Shown: positions 46,388 through 57,604, counted from the first letter of the stretch. The stretch: DNA of 64,000 nucleotides from Hordeum vulgare subsp. vulgare (GCF_904849725.1 NC_058521.1:98256244-98320243), one strand, 5' to 3'. The notes: a model not told the origin generated them from the letters alone. Program-made: numbers and translations.

Positions 46388-49300
46388 TACGCCAAACACC
46401 GACTCAACGTAGTGAGCGCTCCCTTCCGAGCAGCTCATCGGGTTAGCTCACCTATGTGAGGCGGAATGGTGGATAAGCAGCCAAGCATCTTTTTGATTGA
46501 TGTGATTGGTTCCTTGGTGCCTATCACTACCCTCACGGTCAGCATGCTCCCAGTGTACAGCTGCTCAGTCAGTGTATAAATCGCCTTTAAATTCAAAATA
46601 CAGTCGTCTAAAGGTTGGGGGCTCTCGGGCCTGCGTTGGAGACAATAATGGTTAGTACTTTTTTCACACTAATTTTTTCTTTTAAAAGATACAAAACTAG
46701 GGATTCCTTCTTACCAAAGATAGCATGTGTCATGCTGGAAATATGTTTCTTTAAGCCGGCCAGCTCTTGTTGCACGGCTCCCAGTTTTGTTTCAGCCATT
46801 TCGGCTCACTTTAGCGCAGTGGCTTGATCAGCTTGAGATTTCTTGTTGGCAGCTTTCAGCTTTTCCATATCAGTTAAGATTGCCTGGTATTTTTCTTCTG
46901 CTTGAGCCCGCGCGTCTTGCTGGTCGGCTAAACTTTTCTTTAAGTCGCCCAACATTGACTCGGCTCGGGCCAGAGATTCCTGTCAACATATTATCAAGGG
47001 ACAAGTATCAGAATTGTTGCAAGCAACATCCCTGACACTTGGGGGCTAATGTATAATTTTTTAGACAAAATTATACCACAAACAAGACCCGGCTCATCTT
47101 TCAAAAGATGACCCGGCCCTTGGGGGTTACAGGTCGAAGGTTTTTTTCTACATCAAGACTCGGCTCATCTTTCAAAAGATGACCCGGCCCTTGGGGGTTA
47201 CAGGTCGAAGGTTTTTTCTACATCAAGACCTGGCTCATCTTTCAAAAGATGACCCGGCCCTTGGGGGTTACAGGTCGAAGGTTTTTTCTACATCAAGACC
47301 CAGCTCATCTTTCAAAAGATGACCCGGCCCTTGGGGTTACAGGTCGAAGGTTTTTTTTTTCTACATCAAGACCCGGCTCATCTTTCAAAAGATGACCCGG
47401 CCCTTGGGGGTTACAGGTTGAAGGTTTTTTCTCCATCAAGACCCGGCTCATCTTTCAAAAGATGACCCAGCCCTTGGGGGCTAATGAGGAGGGTATGCAT
47501 TAAGGAGTACCGCATGTTTATTCTTGATCATATGGAGCATGTTCTTCTCCATTTCATAACTTGTCTCCAGGCGACTTGCGAAGCCGGAGCAGAGTTCATC
47601 AAACTCAAGCTTTTCATATTGAGGAAGTTTGGCCTTGGAAATATCATGTCCGGTGGAAGGATGGGACGATGTTGATACCTGCTTCGATAAGATTGCCGAA
47701 GCCGGCTTAGAGAAGCCGGTACTAGTAATGACCACACCATCAGGATCTTCAGCCGCCTTCAACGGACTTGGCGGGTTGGGCGCTTCCATGCCTTCCTTGG
47801 GAGAACTTGGAAGGTCAACTCGGTCATCAGTTATATATTTTTCCAGGTCAGCACGAGCCGGTGCTGGGTTTTCCTTAAGTTCTGGAGCAGGAGCGGAAGT
47901 TGAGCCGCCGGTTTTCCTCTTCTTCGCTTGCGCTCTTAGAAAAAGAGGGTCATGTTTAAAGCAAGTATCATTATCGTCAAGAAAAGACATAAGTATTATA
48001 AGGACTTACCCTTGTACGTGAATCATGGGCGGAAGGGCCGACATCACTGAGTCGCCCGATGAAGGGGGAGAGGTCTGCAAAAGTAATATCTCAAAATGTG
48101 AGCGAGTTACAAGTGTGATCCAAAAGGAAACGAAGGTAGAAACTGATAGAGGGTACCTCATTCTGCCGTTTCTTGGTAGGGGTTTTACTGGTAACCCGGA
48201 CATCAAATCCCCTGAGTGGCTCCGAGTTTTCCGAAAGGTAGTATGTTGCGCCTTCTTCAAGAGGAAATTAGGGTCCAGACAAGCATTCGGGTGAGACATG
48301 GGAACTTTCCCACAAACTCGCCTGGCCGGCTTAGGCGAAGGAGAAGTTGAGTCGAAAGAAATGGAAATTACCTCTACGACGTCATCTTGGCTTTCTTTAT
48401 CATTCTTCTATACAGGGAAATACAGAGATATAAGCACAAATTAGAGCAAAAGGGCGTCAAGACATAAAGGATAAAATTTTACCTCTGAAGACGCTTCGCC
48501 GACTTGGGATTCGTCCACATCAGATGATTCGGCAACGGTGTTTTTGTTTTTACCCTTGGACTTCCTTTTTGGAGGCGGTCTGGTTTGCTTTAGGGCAATC
48601 TTTTTCGGCCTTCGTGACCAGAATCGGTCGCCTTTCTGAGATGGAATTGACGTTATGCAAGTCAGAATCCAAGTAAATCGGAAAGAGTGAATCAAGGGAG
48701 GGTCAAATTATTTACCTTAGGAGCCGGGTTAATTTTGCAAAATGGCTTAAGCCCTATTTGGCTACATTTGGCCAAAGGCTCGCCAGTTTGCTTTTCTGAT
48801 GATGGTCACAATGTCTTCCTCTGTGAGTGTTGTGTGGAAGTAGCATTGGGGATGGGTCAAAGTACCATCAAATTCGCACATCAAGCCGTCTCGGCGACTC
48901 AAGGGAAGGATGCGCCATTCCACCCAGCAGCGGATCAGATCAACTCCAGTAAGGCCATTGTTTGTTAAAGATCGTAACTCGGATAACACTGCAATGAAAT
49001 CCGATTCTTCTTCTTCGGTGAGCTTGTCAGGAAGTTTGAAGTTTGTGGGCAGACGCTCCTTCCTGTAGCCTAGGAGTTTGTTTTCACCCGGAGGAGAAGT
49101 GTCCCGGCAATAAAACCAAGACTCGCCCCAACCTTTGGGGTGGCTGGGCATGGCGAGTGATGGGAATGGGCTGTCTCTGCGTCGTTGAACGTTAACCCCT
49201 CCAAGTTCTAAGCTAGGGCCATTGGAGAACTCGGTCTGGCGATTCAGGTGGAAGAAGTACCAAAACAAATTGACTGACGGTTCCATTCGTAGGTAAGCTT

Positions 49301-49600
49301 CACAGAATACCCGGATTGGCACATGTTGTTGATCGAGTTGGGGCCCAGGTCTTGGAGGCGGACGTTCATGAAGGCCATAGCATCTCTGAGGAACTTTGAT
49401 CCTGGCGGCTTAAACCCTCGTTCGAGGTGTTCAGCAAAAACAACTATTTCCCCTTCCTTCGGGTTGGGAATTTCGTCGCCTAGTCCAGATCTCCATCCGA
49501 TGACTTCCTTCGGATCAAGGTTCCCTGTCTTTACACAATCCTCGAGGAAGGCGTCATCAACTTTGGTCGGGAGCCAGTCGGCCTTGAAAACGGTGCCCAT
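46388..49600 (-). pseudogene. E1 antisense gene, exons 1 to 7 (5' part of last exon)
   Basis: Read leftward. Exons are 49600-48716 (ATG at 49600), 48635-48483, 48407-48157, 48074-48010, 47934-47511, 46979-46715 and 46630-46388; the remaining part of exon 7 is at 32933-32541 beyond E2. Exon lengths 885, 153, 251, 65, 424 and 265 match E2 (885 from the same Met, 153, 252, 65, 424, 265). All introns are GT-AG, including the two acceptors lost in E2. The protein has the same domains as in E2: VFKADWLPTKVDDAFLED, LDPKEVIGWRSGLGDEIPNP, LRSLTNNGLTGVDLIRCWVE, RRPKKIALKQTRPPPKRKSK and a coiled coil. Frameshifts near 49310, 48800 and 46610, a one-base deletion in exon 3 and the E2 insertion disable it. 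Confidence 0.75.
47080..47482 (-). repeat. ~67-bp minisatellite in intron 5 of the E1 antisense gene, 6 copies
   Basis: Six units with CCGGCTCATCTTTCAAAAGA, GACCCGGCCCTTGGGGGTTA and CAGGTCGAAGG, the complement of the E2 array, in the intron between 47510 and 46980. Units vary at poly-T length (6 to 9 T). Confidence 0.92.
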
Positions 49601-50832
49601 AGCTATAGAGGAAAAGGTCACGGGTAAGTTAACCCGCCAAACACTTGTTGAGTGGCTAAGAGAATCTATTACCCGCCGAACACTTGTTGAGTGGCTAAGA
49701 GAATCTATTAACCCGCCGAACACTTGTCGAGTGACTAAGAGAATCTATTAACTCGCCAATAAGGGACCAGATTTGGGCACAAGGGCGACTTAGGAATTTC
49801 CTGTTACTCAGAGAAGGTATCCCAGGGCATCGAAGACGTGCGGTAAAATGATGGAGTCTGAATCTACAAACAGTTTTCTACACAGTAAGTAGTGCAATGC
49901 GTATCTACGCGCAAGATAAAATAACGGAAAAAGGTTTGGATGAAGCAAAACGGGCTGTGACTAAAAATGAATATGGCGGAGATGATTTGGCCGAAGCTTT
50001 TTTGGTTTTCGAATAGGAAACTATTTAATCAAGGATGCGGTTAACGCTATTACATCAGGTATTACCATTAACCTGTCAACATGCAAAAGGAAGCTCGAAG
50101 CGTTCTAAGAACATGGCAGGTGGCGAATGCCGAAGGATCAGGATCTGATTGCAACTGATGAAGAACTCACCTGCTAATGGTGTCTGGAAGCGGATATGCG
50201 GATCCGCGGCAAGGACGGCGTTCTCGCTAGGTTGAAGATACGTCGGACGCAGTGGGCGGCGATGGAGTTCCTCGAGCGGCGACAAAACTTTGCAGGCGGC
50301 GGCGAAGTCCCTCGGGCGGCGGCGGAGTCCCTTGAGCGGCAGCAGAGATCCGCAGGCGGCGGCGGAGTCCCTTGGACGGCGACGGAATCCTTCGGGCGGT
50401 GCAGAGGTCCTCCGGGCAGCGACGGAGCTCTTCGGGTGGTGTCGGATTTCTTTGTGTGGTCGCGAGGAAGAAGAAGCTGATGGGACGAGTAGGTGAAGAT
50501 TCCCTCCGCTCCTGTTCCCGGGCCTATTTAATAGGTCGGGTGCGGGGATCGAGGTGTCTCGCGCGGGAACCAAAAGGGCAGACTAAAGATTCACACTTAT
50601 GGCGCCAAGATTTTCGGGATATTTGCGCCACGAGATCCGCTGGAGATTGCGTCATCATTTTCCGAGGATAAAGGGATAAGGTGATGTCATCAAGAAACGG
50701 TTCGGCGGCTTGGATATTTCCATGGAGGATGGCGGCTTAAGCGTATGATGCATGAAAGGAGTGGACTGAGTCGCTCCTAAACTAGGTAAGAGTTTATTGG
50801 CATGAACAGGTTCAAGTCAATCTGGGGCCTAA
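49601..50832. other. E1 region between antisense gene and 3' LTR
   Basis: Holds three near-identical copies of CGCCGAACACTTGTTGAGTGG/CTAAGAGAATCTATTA at about 49630-49760 (period about 41 bp), against a single diverged pair in E2. It also holds a GC-rich stretch at 50200-50480 with repeated GGCGGCGGCGGAGTCCCT motifs. The polypurine tract for plus-strand priming should lie just before 50833 (CTGGGGCCTAA). Antisense-gene promoter sequences would be here. Confidence 0.5.
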
Positions 50833-51339
50833 TGTTGGGGATATTATCTGCGGTGTGACCCGCCCTAGTTGGGCCTGGTCACCGAGTGGGCGACTCGTCC
50901 TTTGGCGGTTCAAGCTTTGGGTCAGAAGGCCCAGGAGCTGGATGGCGGTTCAAGATCCACGTGGAGGATAAATTATCGGGGAGTTCTCCAGTCTTGGAAA
51001 GCACGGCGACTTAGAGATAGAAAGAATCATGGTTTGAATTAAGGCATGGACTCTTGTAAACCCTAGGGTCTCGACCTGTATATAAAGGCGAGTCCCTGGA
51101 GAGGAGAGGCATGTGAGAAATCATCGAGAGCTAGGTCAGGCGAGTTACGCCCTCCTTGTAATCCAGACATCATCAATACAACACAAAGCAGGACGTAGGC
51201 TTTTACCTCCTCACGAGGGGCCGAACCTGGGTAAATCTGAGTCCCGCTTTCGCTTAACCCCTTTGAGTCGCCACCAAGGTGCGATGGCTCCATCACTAAG
51301 TCCTTTCACTAGGACATCTGCCGTGAGAAAACCACGACA
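50833..51339 (+). repeat. E1 3' LTR
   Basis: 507 bp, TGTTGGGGATATTATC to GAGAAAACCACGACA. It pairs with 24447-24953 and is intact at both ends. Confidence 0.92.
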
Positions 51340-51534
51340 GGATGTGTGGTGAAGATAAGAAGAAAATGAAGATATCTTGAGAAGGTATCAACCATTGTTT
51401 TTCATTTCTTTTTCCTCCTGCAGGAACAGTACCTGCCCAGCCACTTTTTTCTTAGAAACTACCTGCCCGGCCACTTGTGTACACGTGGACGTCGCGAGCA
51501 TCGGCCCAGCATTCCTCTCTTGAAGAGTGTAATT

Positions 51535-52150
51535 TCATTGAACTACATTTTGATACATTGGTGTAAATAATTCATCAATTCTTTGTTGTGGGAACGAAAC
51601 TAAAAAAATAAGAACAACAGATAGACACTTTAGTAGATATCCAACTCCGATATCTGCTAACACTAGTTGGATGCATATTATTTTTATGTCTTCCTTGTTG
51701 CTTCTCTCTATTGTCTTCTCTAGCTTGCACACTTCTTCATTCTTCGCTTCCAATGAATTCGATATTGCGTTGCATCTAGTCTCATCTTGAGTCTCTACTC
51801 TAGCAAGGAGCGTACGAACATCTATCAAATTTCTCGCTCGATTTAATCTTCTTTCCAAAACCACATCTTGCATCCATCCTACACACAAATTTAAGCAAAC
51901 AATGAGCTACAAACTACATTGAATCCGATGAACAACCAAATCAAAACTCACACTCACCCCATCTTTTTTGTACTTGAAGAACACTCATCCGGAGTGTTTC
52001 GACGTGGTTGAAACTCGACGCACCACCTGCTGCGGACACTCATCACACTTTAGGACCGGTAACGTGGAGCCGACGAGCTGTTGGGCCAGTGTCGAGCCCG
52101 ACGGACGTCCGGGCGTGTATGATGGTCTTTCATATTTCCTCGTTCTAGTT
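51535..52150 (-). pseudogene. GRF-type zinc-finger protein pseudogene
   Basis: Two exons on the minus strand. The first (about 52150-51958) reads YERPSYTPGRPSG, then LKCDECPQQVVRRVSTTSKH and VFFKYKKDG before a GTGAGT donor. The second (51878-51535, acceptor GTGTAG) continues GCKMWFWKED and then, in a shifted frame, RNLIDVRTLLARVETQDETR, LEKTIERSNKEDIKIICIQL and a hydrophobic tail (VGYLLKCLSVVLIFLV). The GRF core (Cys pair, W/FxKYKKDGxC, WFW) with a coiled coil and C-terminal membrane-like helix is a frequent small family in grasses. A TGA at 51985-51987 replaces the conserved Trp, and a frameshift after WKED breaks exon 2. No function is expected. Confidence 0.6.
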
Positions 52151-52159
52151 GTTGCACGA

Positions 52160-53030
52160 AGACACTGTAATTTATGTTATTGAAAATCGGAGAGAGAACT
52201 CCCATTATTATAGAAAAAAGAAAAGAAACCCTGACTTGAAACGAAAGAGTACCACCCACTGAGCAGAACCAAGCCAGTACGTACGCCGGCGGGCCAAGCT
52301 CCCACACACACATCACACCTTCCCGCCATAATCATCCCGACACGGAGTCGCAGACGGCCACACCGCCCGTGCGAATGCTTCCGCTGCTCTCCAGTCCGTC
52401 CGCAAGGTGGGTTCCCAGTCTAAACAGGAACGAAAGCAAGGGAAAACGTTCACGCATGCAGCTCGGCGGCGTCTCCTTCCTCCATCCGTCCCGTCCGCCG
52501 GTGGGCCCGCGCATATTCCCCGCCCGAGTGGCCAGAACAGCCAATGGGAAAGCAGCCACCACCGACGGCGACGCGGGCCGTAAGCTGCCGAGCACCGATT
52601 GGCCGTGCCCTTGACCCGTCCCCCTCACCATGGCCCACGCGACGGGGACGCCACGTACGGGGCCCCACACCCACCGAATCCCCTGCTCCTCCTTCCCGCA
52701 CACGATCCTCTGCGCCGCGCGAAACAGCGCACACGGGGTAGCAGGACGCGCCTCTACTTCGTCCCTCTCTTCCTCCTCCGCTCGGGGGTCGACACCTGTC
52801 CCTTCCGGATCCGTGCAGACGGTGTAACTGGGTGGGCCCCGATCCGTCACGGTAGTTGGCACGTGGGGAAGGCCACCACCAAAAGCTTTTTCTTGGTGGG
52901 CGATGGATTTGGATGACGTGCGGGACCCGATGCCCCAACTGGCCCCACCGTCGGCTGGAGTGAGGCGCTCGGGGGCTCGGGGCAGGTGAGGGGTTTTTCG
53001 GGGTGACGTGGCGGTGTTACGACCCCATGC
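52160..53030. other. GC-rich non-coding block
   Basis: Dense overlapping open frames on both strands (up to 233 codons at 52332-53033 minus) reflect high GC. None shows a recognisable domain or conserved splice structure. It could be the promoter or first-exon region of a lost gene; I cannot tell. Confidence 0.35.
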
Positions 53031-53034
53031 CATG

Positions 53035-56000
53035 CGTGCTCTGCTCGCAAGATCTTTTCATCCTCCAGGACTTGATTACAACAGCAGCAGTACCACCGCA
53101 CCGGGGCGTCTCCTTCCTCCATCCTTGGGGAAAATACATGCACATTAATTGTTCCTTTCCTTGGGGAAAAAGTATATATATACCAAACACATTTTTGGTG
53201 CCGTCTACTACTTTGTTTATACATAAAAGGTTCAATTTTGTTGTCAGCATTTTTTAAACAAGATCTTAATACCACCAACAATCGACGACGGCTGTGCGGT
53301 GCTACAATATGAGTATAAACTTTTGTGTTAGCAATGCCGACAAGTATATCTAACAAGTTTAGCGTTAGCAACTATGGCACCAACGAAATCGATAGAGACA
53401 CCACCTACAAGTCAATAGAGAACGGACAAGCTAGCATAGCAAGACAAACGGCGATAAAAAGGGAATTGATCAACTAATGCCGCATCGTGGATTAAAGTTG
53501 CTAGGAAAGGACGATAGTGTGGAAGGTTTAACTATGTTGGGACCAGCAAAAGGAAGAAGATTGGTGTTATGTGGCTGAAATTCGAAACCTAATAAATATC
53601 AACAAGCGAGACGTGTGAATAGCGTGTAACGATGGGTTTTACAAAAGGATAAGTACACATGCATCACATGAAGAGATAATGTTGCACCCGATTTTCTCCC
53701 GCCATATATATTATGTGCATATAGGGGTCCCCATTTTGATTCTTCCATCTCCCTCCATTAATTCTTTACCTGGTGTTGCTTGGTAGCATCTAAACGGTGT
53801 ACTATGCCTACAAACTAAAGCAATAAAGTGTGATGTTTAGTCTTGCAGGTGATCACATAGCGCACTAACTTCTTTCTACCAAGCCAAAAGAAACAAATAA
53901 AGTAGCACACAATAATGTGGCACATAGTGCTCATCAGAAGGAAAAAGTATATATTGTGTAGTATATATGTACATTCTTCTTAAATGTAACATTATATTAT
54001 TAGTGAATACATTATTCTTTTGGGCATTTGTATGCAAGCTAGATGGAATATACCTGGCTATACTAAGCAATGCTTGGAAAATACCCCAAGAAGCTACATA
54101 TGTATAGAATAGACGGAGAACATACAACTAGATGTTGCAATATATATTTTGGCAATTACTAGAAAACAACACAAAAATGAAAGTTCTAACTAATAGCAAC
54201 TAAATTTATTGTCAAAACAATATCCACTGAAGTTTGTTTCTATACGCGTTCTTTTCGTAAATAAATAATAAATACCTACCACCCATGTAAGAAGAAAAAA
54301 TAGCTTATATGGTCATATATGCAGAAAACCCATGATCACAAAACTCCTCTTGGAAGATCATACATGCAGATGTTTCACAAGCCCAATCATTTACCAAATA
54401 TATACTTTCCACCCATGAAAGCCAAGATCGGTATGTGGTTTTTGCAAAAACTTATAACCAAAATCCATTGGCAAAAGGTCACACACTAAATAATATAGTA
54501 TTTTTGCAACCATAACCATAGAGGTATAGAGCCAAGTGTCATCGAAAAAAGGTTTGCAACAAACATAACAATAAACTCGCAGTTATTTGACATCTCATAA
54601 ATTATTCCACGCAAGGAAAAAAGGTAAATTTATGCTCCATTTTGGTACGGTATTATTTCAAAGTAAAATAGAATATCAAAGTCTATCCTATCATTTTCAG
54701 CATGGTTGTATGGAGCATATACCCCTTTCCACTTCTGTTGCTTTTGCACTTTTTTCTTCTCGCTTTCAAGGAAATTTTGACATCTACCACTCCAACAAGT
54801 TTGTGAAAAATCAAAGAATATATTACGAGATGGTTCTTGCACACTTGTAGGGGTATGTTTTGCTGATAGACACCGTGCCATAAAATTCTAAATTATTTTT
54901 TTGAAGTATAATATTATAAAAGTTAGATTGTATATGTAATGTGTTTGTGCAAAATTGGATGAAAATGGAATCTATTTTTGGTAATTATCAAAATGGAATA
55001 TGAGTTTTTTCTGTAAATGAATTTTTGCAATGTTTTACAATTGGCAGTTAATTACGTGTATGTTAATTTGTACATTGATTTTTTGTGTTCAGCTTTATTT
55101 GGCCCAGACATATATATGAATCGCAAATTTTGTTACACCTGAACTGCTTATATCGTTTACAACCTTGAATTGTTTTGTCACATAATATCCTACTGGTCAA
55201 GGCAATCTGTCCTAATGACCTTGAACGTTCTCCCTTCTTGTATTTGACAATGATGAATATATGCTATCCTCCGGAATAACAATCAATTCCAAGATGCAAC
55301 CAGTTTGGTTTGGATTCCTGAGCTTTCAGTCGCTTTTCCTCCAAAAGCCGGCATCGCCAGGCTAAAAGAACCCAAGGTTAAAAAAGGGCAACGACTAAAC
55401 TAGCTTATGTATGAGGAAGAATATTAAGATGTGAAGTAGACCATTATACACATAAACTAATGCCCTAGCAAACAAGATGCCACGTCACACATGCCAAGGA
55501 AGATTGGACACACACATCGTACATGCACACAAGAGAGTGAGGGTGAAAAGGGACGGGGCAAAGGAAAGGAACAGAGAAGCAGAGGTCACACATGGAGGTA
55601 TGCAATTAAAATTCTGACCTATACACACGCGGCTTCCAAAAGCCAGAGAAAAGAAGATGATAGAGAGAGAGAAGATCGAACCTAGATAGAAGTAGACCCT
55701 ATAGACAAGGACGTGGACATTTCCTAGTTCTTCTGACACATGCATCCAGGCTTGTGTCAGAGTGTGTGCAGTCCATCTACCTGAGCATGCACACAACACA
55801 CAGAGACGCACCAATTGCTATCCATAATTCCATACATATACCCCTCTCTCTTTCTCTCTCCATATCTACCTCAATTCTTGTGCCCAGCTGTGCTGTGCCC
55901 TACACCTTTCTTTGCTAATAATACGCCACATATCTCTATCCACCCGTCCACCGATCAGTTCGACCACGGTCCTAGTACTCCTCGTTCGCCAATACTTGTC

Positions 56001-56910
56001 ACTCCATACGTTTCTTTCTCACTCACAGATAATATGACTGCTCATTCGCTAATAGTACTTGTCACTCATGGATAATTCAACATGTCAAATACACATGTCT
56101 ATTTTTTTTTTCAAGAAGAGGGGGAAGTCATTAGGCGATACATGCCTTAGGGTTCCGTGATTCTCGATTGATAACAAGAGGTTGCGTATGATCTAAAGAA
56201 AAAAGAAGAGGCTGCATATGTTGCAACTAACAAAAAACATTTCAATAAAAATGTCAATTCTTTGAGTGTTCCTAATTGACACCGTAATATGGTTCCCAAA
56301 TTAGGCAATTGCTTTCTTTTATGGAAAAGGCAGCGAACTTCAACATCAAATGCCCTGAACCTTGAGGAGGAATTCCTAACGATGCAGCAACGGTGACCGA
56401 GTCGAGGGACGAGACCTCATTACAGTGGTTAGGGTAGCAAGGTGAAGCTAGTGGTGGCACGGCAAAAGTGATGGAGAAGCAGAAGAAGGAGGGATTGCCG
56501 AAGGAGTTAAGAGTTAGGATCGACGATTCAGCAGGTGCGAAGAGGGTACAAGCCAGCAACGTGACACCGTTGATTGTGGAGAACTGCAGCCAAGGAAGGA
56601 GGCATTACTAGAGAGATTCACCAGGGTCGGAGGGACTTTAGATGGAAGGCCTGATCTGGCAGCGACGATAACCACTAGACATGATGAGCTGGAGCGAGAT
56701 GAAAGCGATGGGATTGACGGAAGCGAGGTCAAATTGAGGAGGTTGTGTCTACCGCTTGGGGAAGAAGAACAGTGGGTCAATGGTTCACAAAATCGATTGC
56801 GAATTTGCAATTCCAAAATATTAAAGGTCGCAACTATCATACATGGTCTATTTAATTTTGTTCATGATGAATACATGGTCGGTAATTACGTAAAAGTACA
56901 TATAGAAGTC
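53035..56910. other. AT-rich intergenic region upstream of the BELL gene
   Basis: About 3.9 kb with no ORF I can support. Candidate frames (for example 55485-55814 minus, 56272-56840 minus) overlap low-complexity TC/CA sequence or lack family features. A poly-T stretch sits at about 56102-56111. Distal regulatory DNA for the BELL gene may lie here, but nothing specific is visible. Confidence 0.4.
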
Positions 56911-56913
56911 TAA

Positions 56914-57008
56914 TACTCCCTCCCCCGAAAATAACCGTCTCAACTTTGTAATATTTATAGTACAAAGTTATACTAAGTTTAAGATACTTATTTTAGACGG
57001 AGGGAGTA
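56914..57008. mobile_element. Complete 95-bp Stowaway-type MITE
   Basis: Begins TACTCCCTCCCCCGAAAATA and ends TATTTTAGACGGAGGGAGTA, so the termini are inverted repeats flanked by TA, the Tc1/mariner-derived Stowaway target. The interior is itself nearly palindromic (CTCAACTTTGTAATATTTA versus TAGTACAAAGTTATACTAAG), so the whole element can fold as a hairpin. It lies about 440 bp upstream of the putative BELL TATA box. Confidence 0.9.
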
Positions 57009-57363
57009 TGAACATTGGATGGTACAACTCAATAACTCGTGCTTGTACAACACATACCACGAGACTAGTCCTTTGTGATGGGTCATGGTTGCTGAAACTG
57101 GACACCCAAGGCCAGGATGGTACAGATGAGTTCCACACCTAGAATGCATGCTAGCTAGCTCTTGATGAGAGAGAAATAAAAGGAGGAGGGAGAAAATCTT
57201 GTAGGTAGCTAGAGAGGAGATCTAGAGAAGAGAAAAAAAAGAGAGAGTGGTGGGGGGAAAGCTGCGCGTGGGGGCTGTGCTGTGAGGATAATGGGAGTGG
57301 GAGGTGGGTGTCCCTCCTCCACTGCCTGGCCCCTCTCATTTCTCTTTCTCTCTCTTAAAGACT

Positions 57364-57449
57364 TAACCAATCGGTCTTTCTCTCTATCTATCCATCCATC
57401 TCTGCTTTTCCCTTTCAGCTGGAGGAGATCTTGAGAGGAAAGATATATA
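57364..57449 (+). promoter_or_regulatory. Putative core promoter of the BELL gene
   Basis: A CCAAT box (AACCAATCGG, about 57364-57373), CT-rich pyrimidine patches, and a TATA-like AGATATATAG at 57441-57450. A start site about 25-30 bp downstream (near 57475) would give a leader of about 400 nt after splicing. This is inferred from motif spacing alone. Confidence 0.4.
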
Positions 57450-57514
57450 GCCCAGTGTCTTCTCTGTAGAGAGCAAAAGGGAAAGGAGCTCGCAGCAGGT
57501 ACTTAAGCACTGAC

Positions 57515-57604
57515 ATGAGTGATCTCATGGTCCTGAGATACCCTCCTCCTCCTCCTTCTTCCTCTTCTTGTTCCTCTTTCCTCTCTCCTCCCGCCTCTCT
57601 CTAG
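57515..57604 (+). promoter_or_regulatory. Upstream ORF 1 in the BELL leader (29 codons)
   Basis: ATG at 57515, in-frame TAG at 57602-57604. The peptide starts MSDLMVLRYPPPPP and is then Ser/Pro-rich. A second minimal uORF (ATG CTC TTT TAG) is at 57619-57630. A third starts at 57663 and, if the 57716-58134 intron is removed, continues into the next exon to a TGA (about 32 codons). All could reduce initiation at the main ATG. Confidence 0.5.

Larger units (their letters stand above)
24447..51339 (+). mobile_element. E1: 13.4-kb Tat-lineage-like Gypsy element, split by nested E2
   Basis: E1 comprises 24447-32933 plus 46388-51339 (8487 + 4952 = 13,439 bp). The order is 5' LTR, PBS, gag, protease, RT, RNase H, integrase, a ~1.1-kb non-coding spacer, an intron-containing antisense gene, and 3' LTR. 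The interruption lies in the last exon of the antisense gene, between sequences that are contiguous in E2 (GCGTATGCTCC at about 37888-37898). The antisense ORF between pol and the 3' LTR is a feature of the Tat group of plant Gypsy elements (Grande, RIRE2 and relatives). I see no clear TSD: GTGCG precedes 24447 and GGATG follows 51339, and the first bases of the 5' LTR are altered. The element is not autonomous. Confidence 0.85.

Noticed and set aside
52332..53033. 233-aa ORF with several overlapping frames
   Set aside because: High GC gives long frames on both strands; no motif, no splice context, no support for a gene.
52467..53125. CGTCTCCTTCCTCCATCC repeated at about 52468 and 53107
   Set aside because: An 18-bp pyrimidine-rich direct repeat 640 bp apart is weak evidence for any element; no matching termini or TSD were found.
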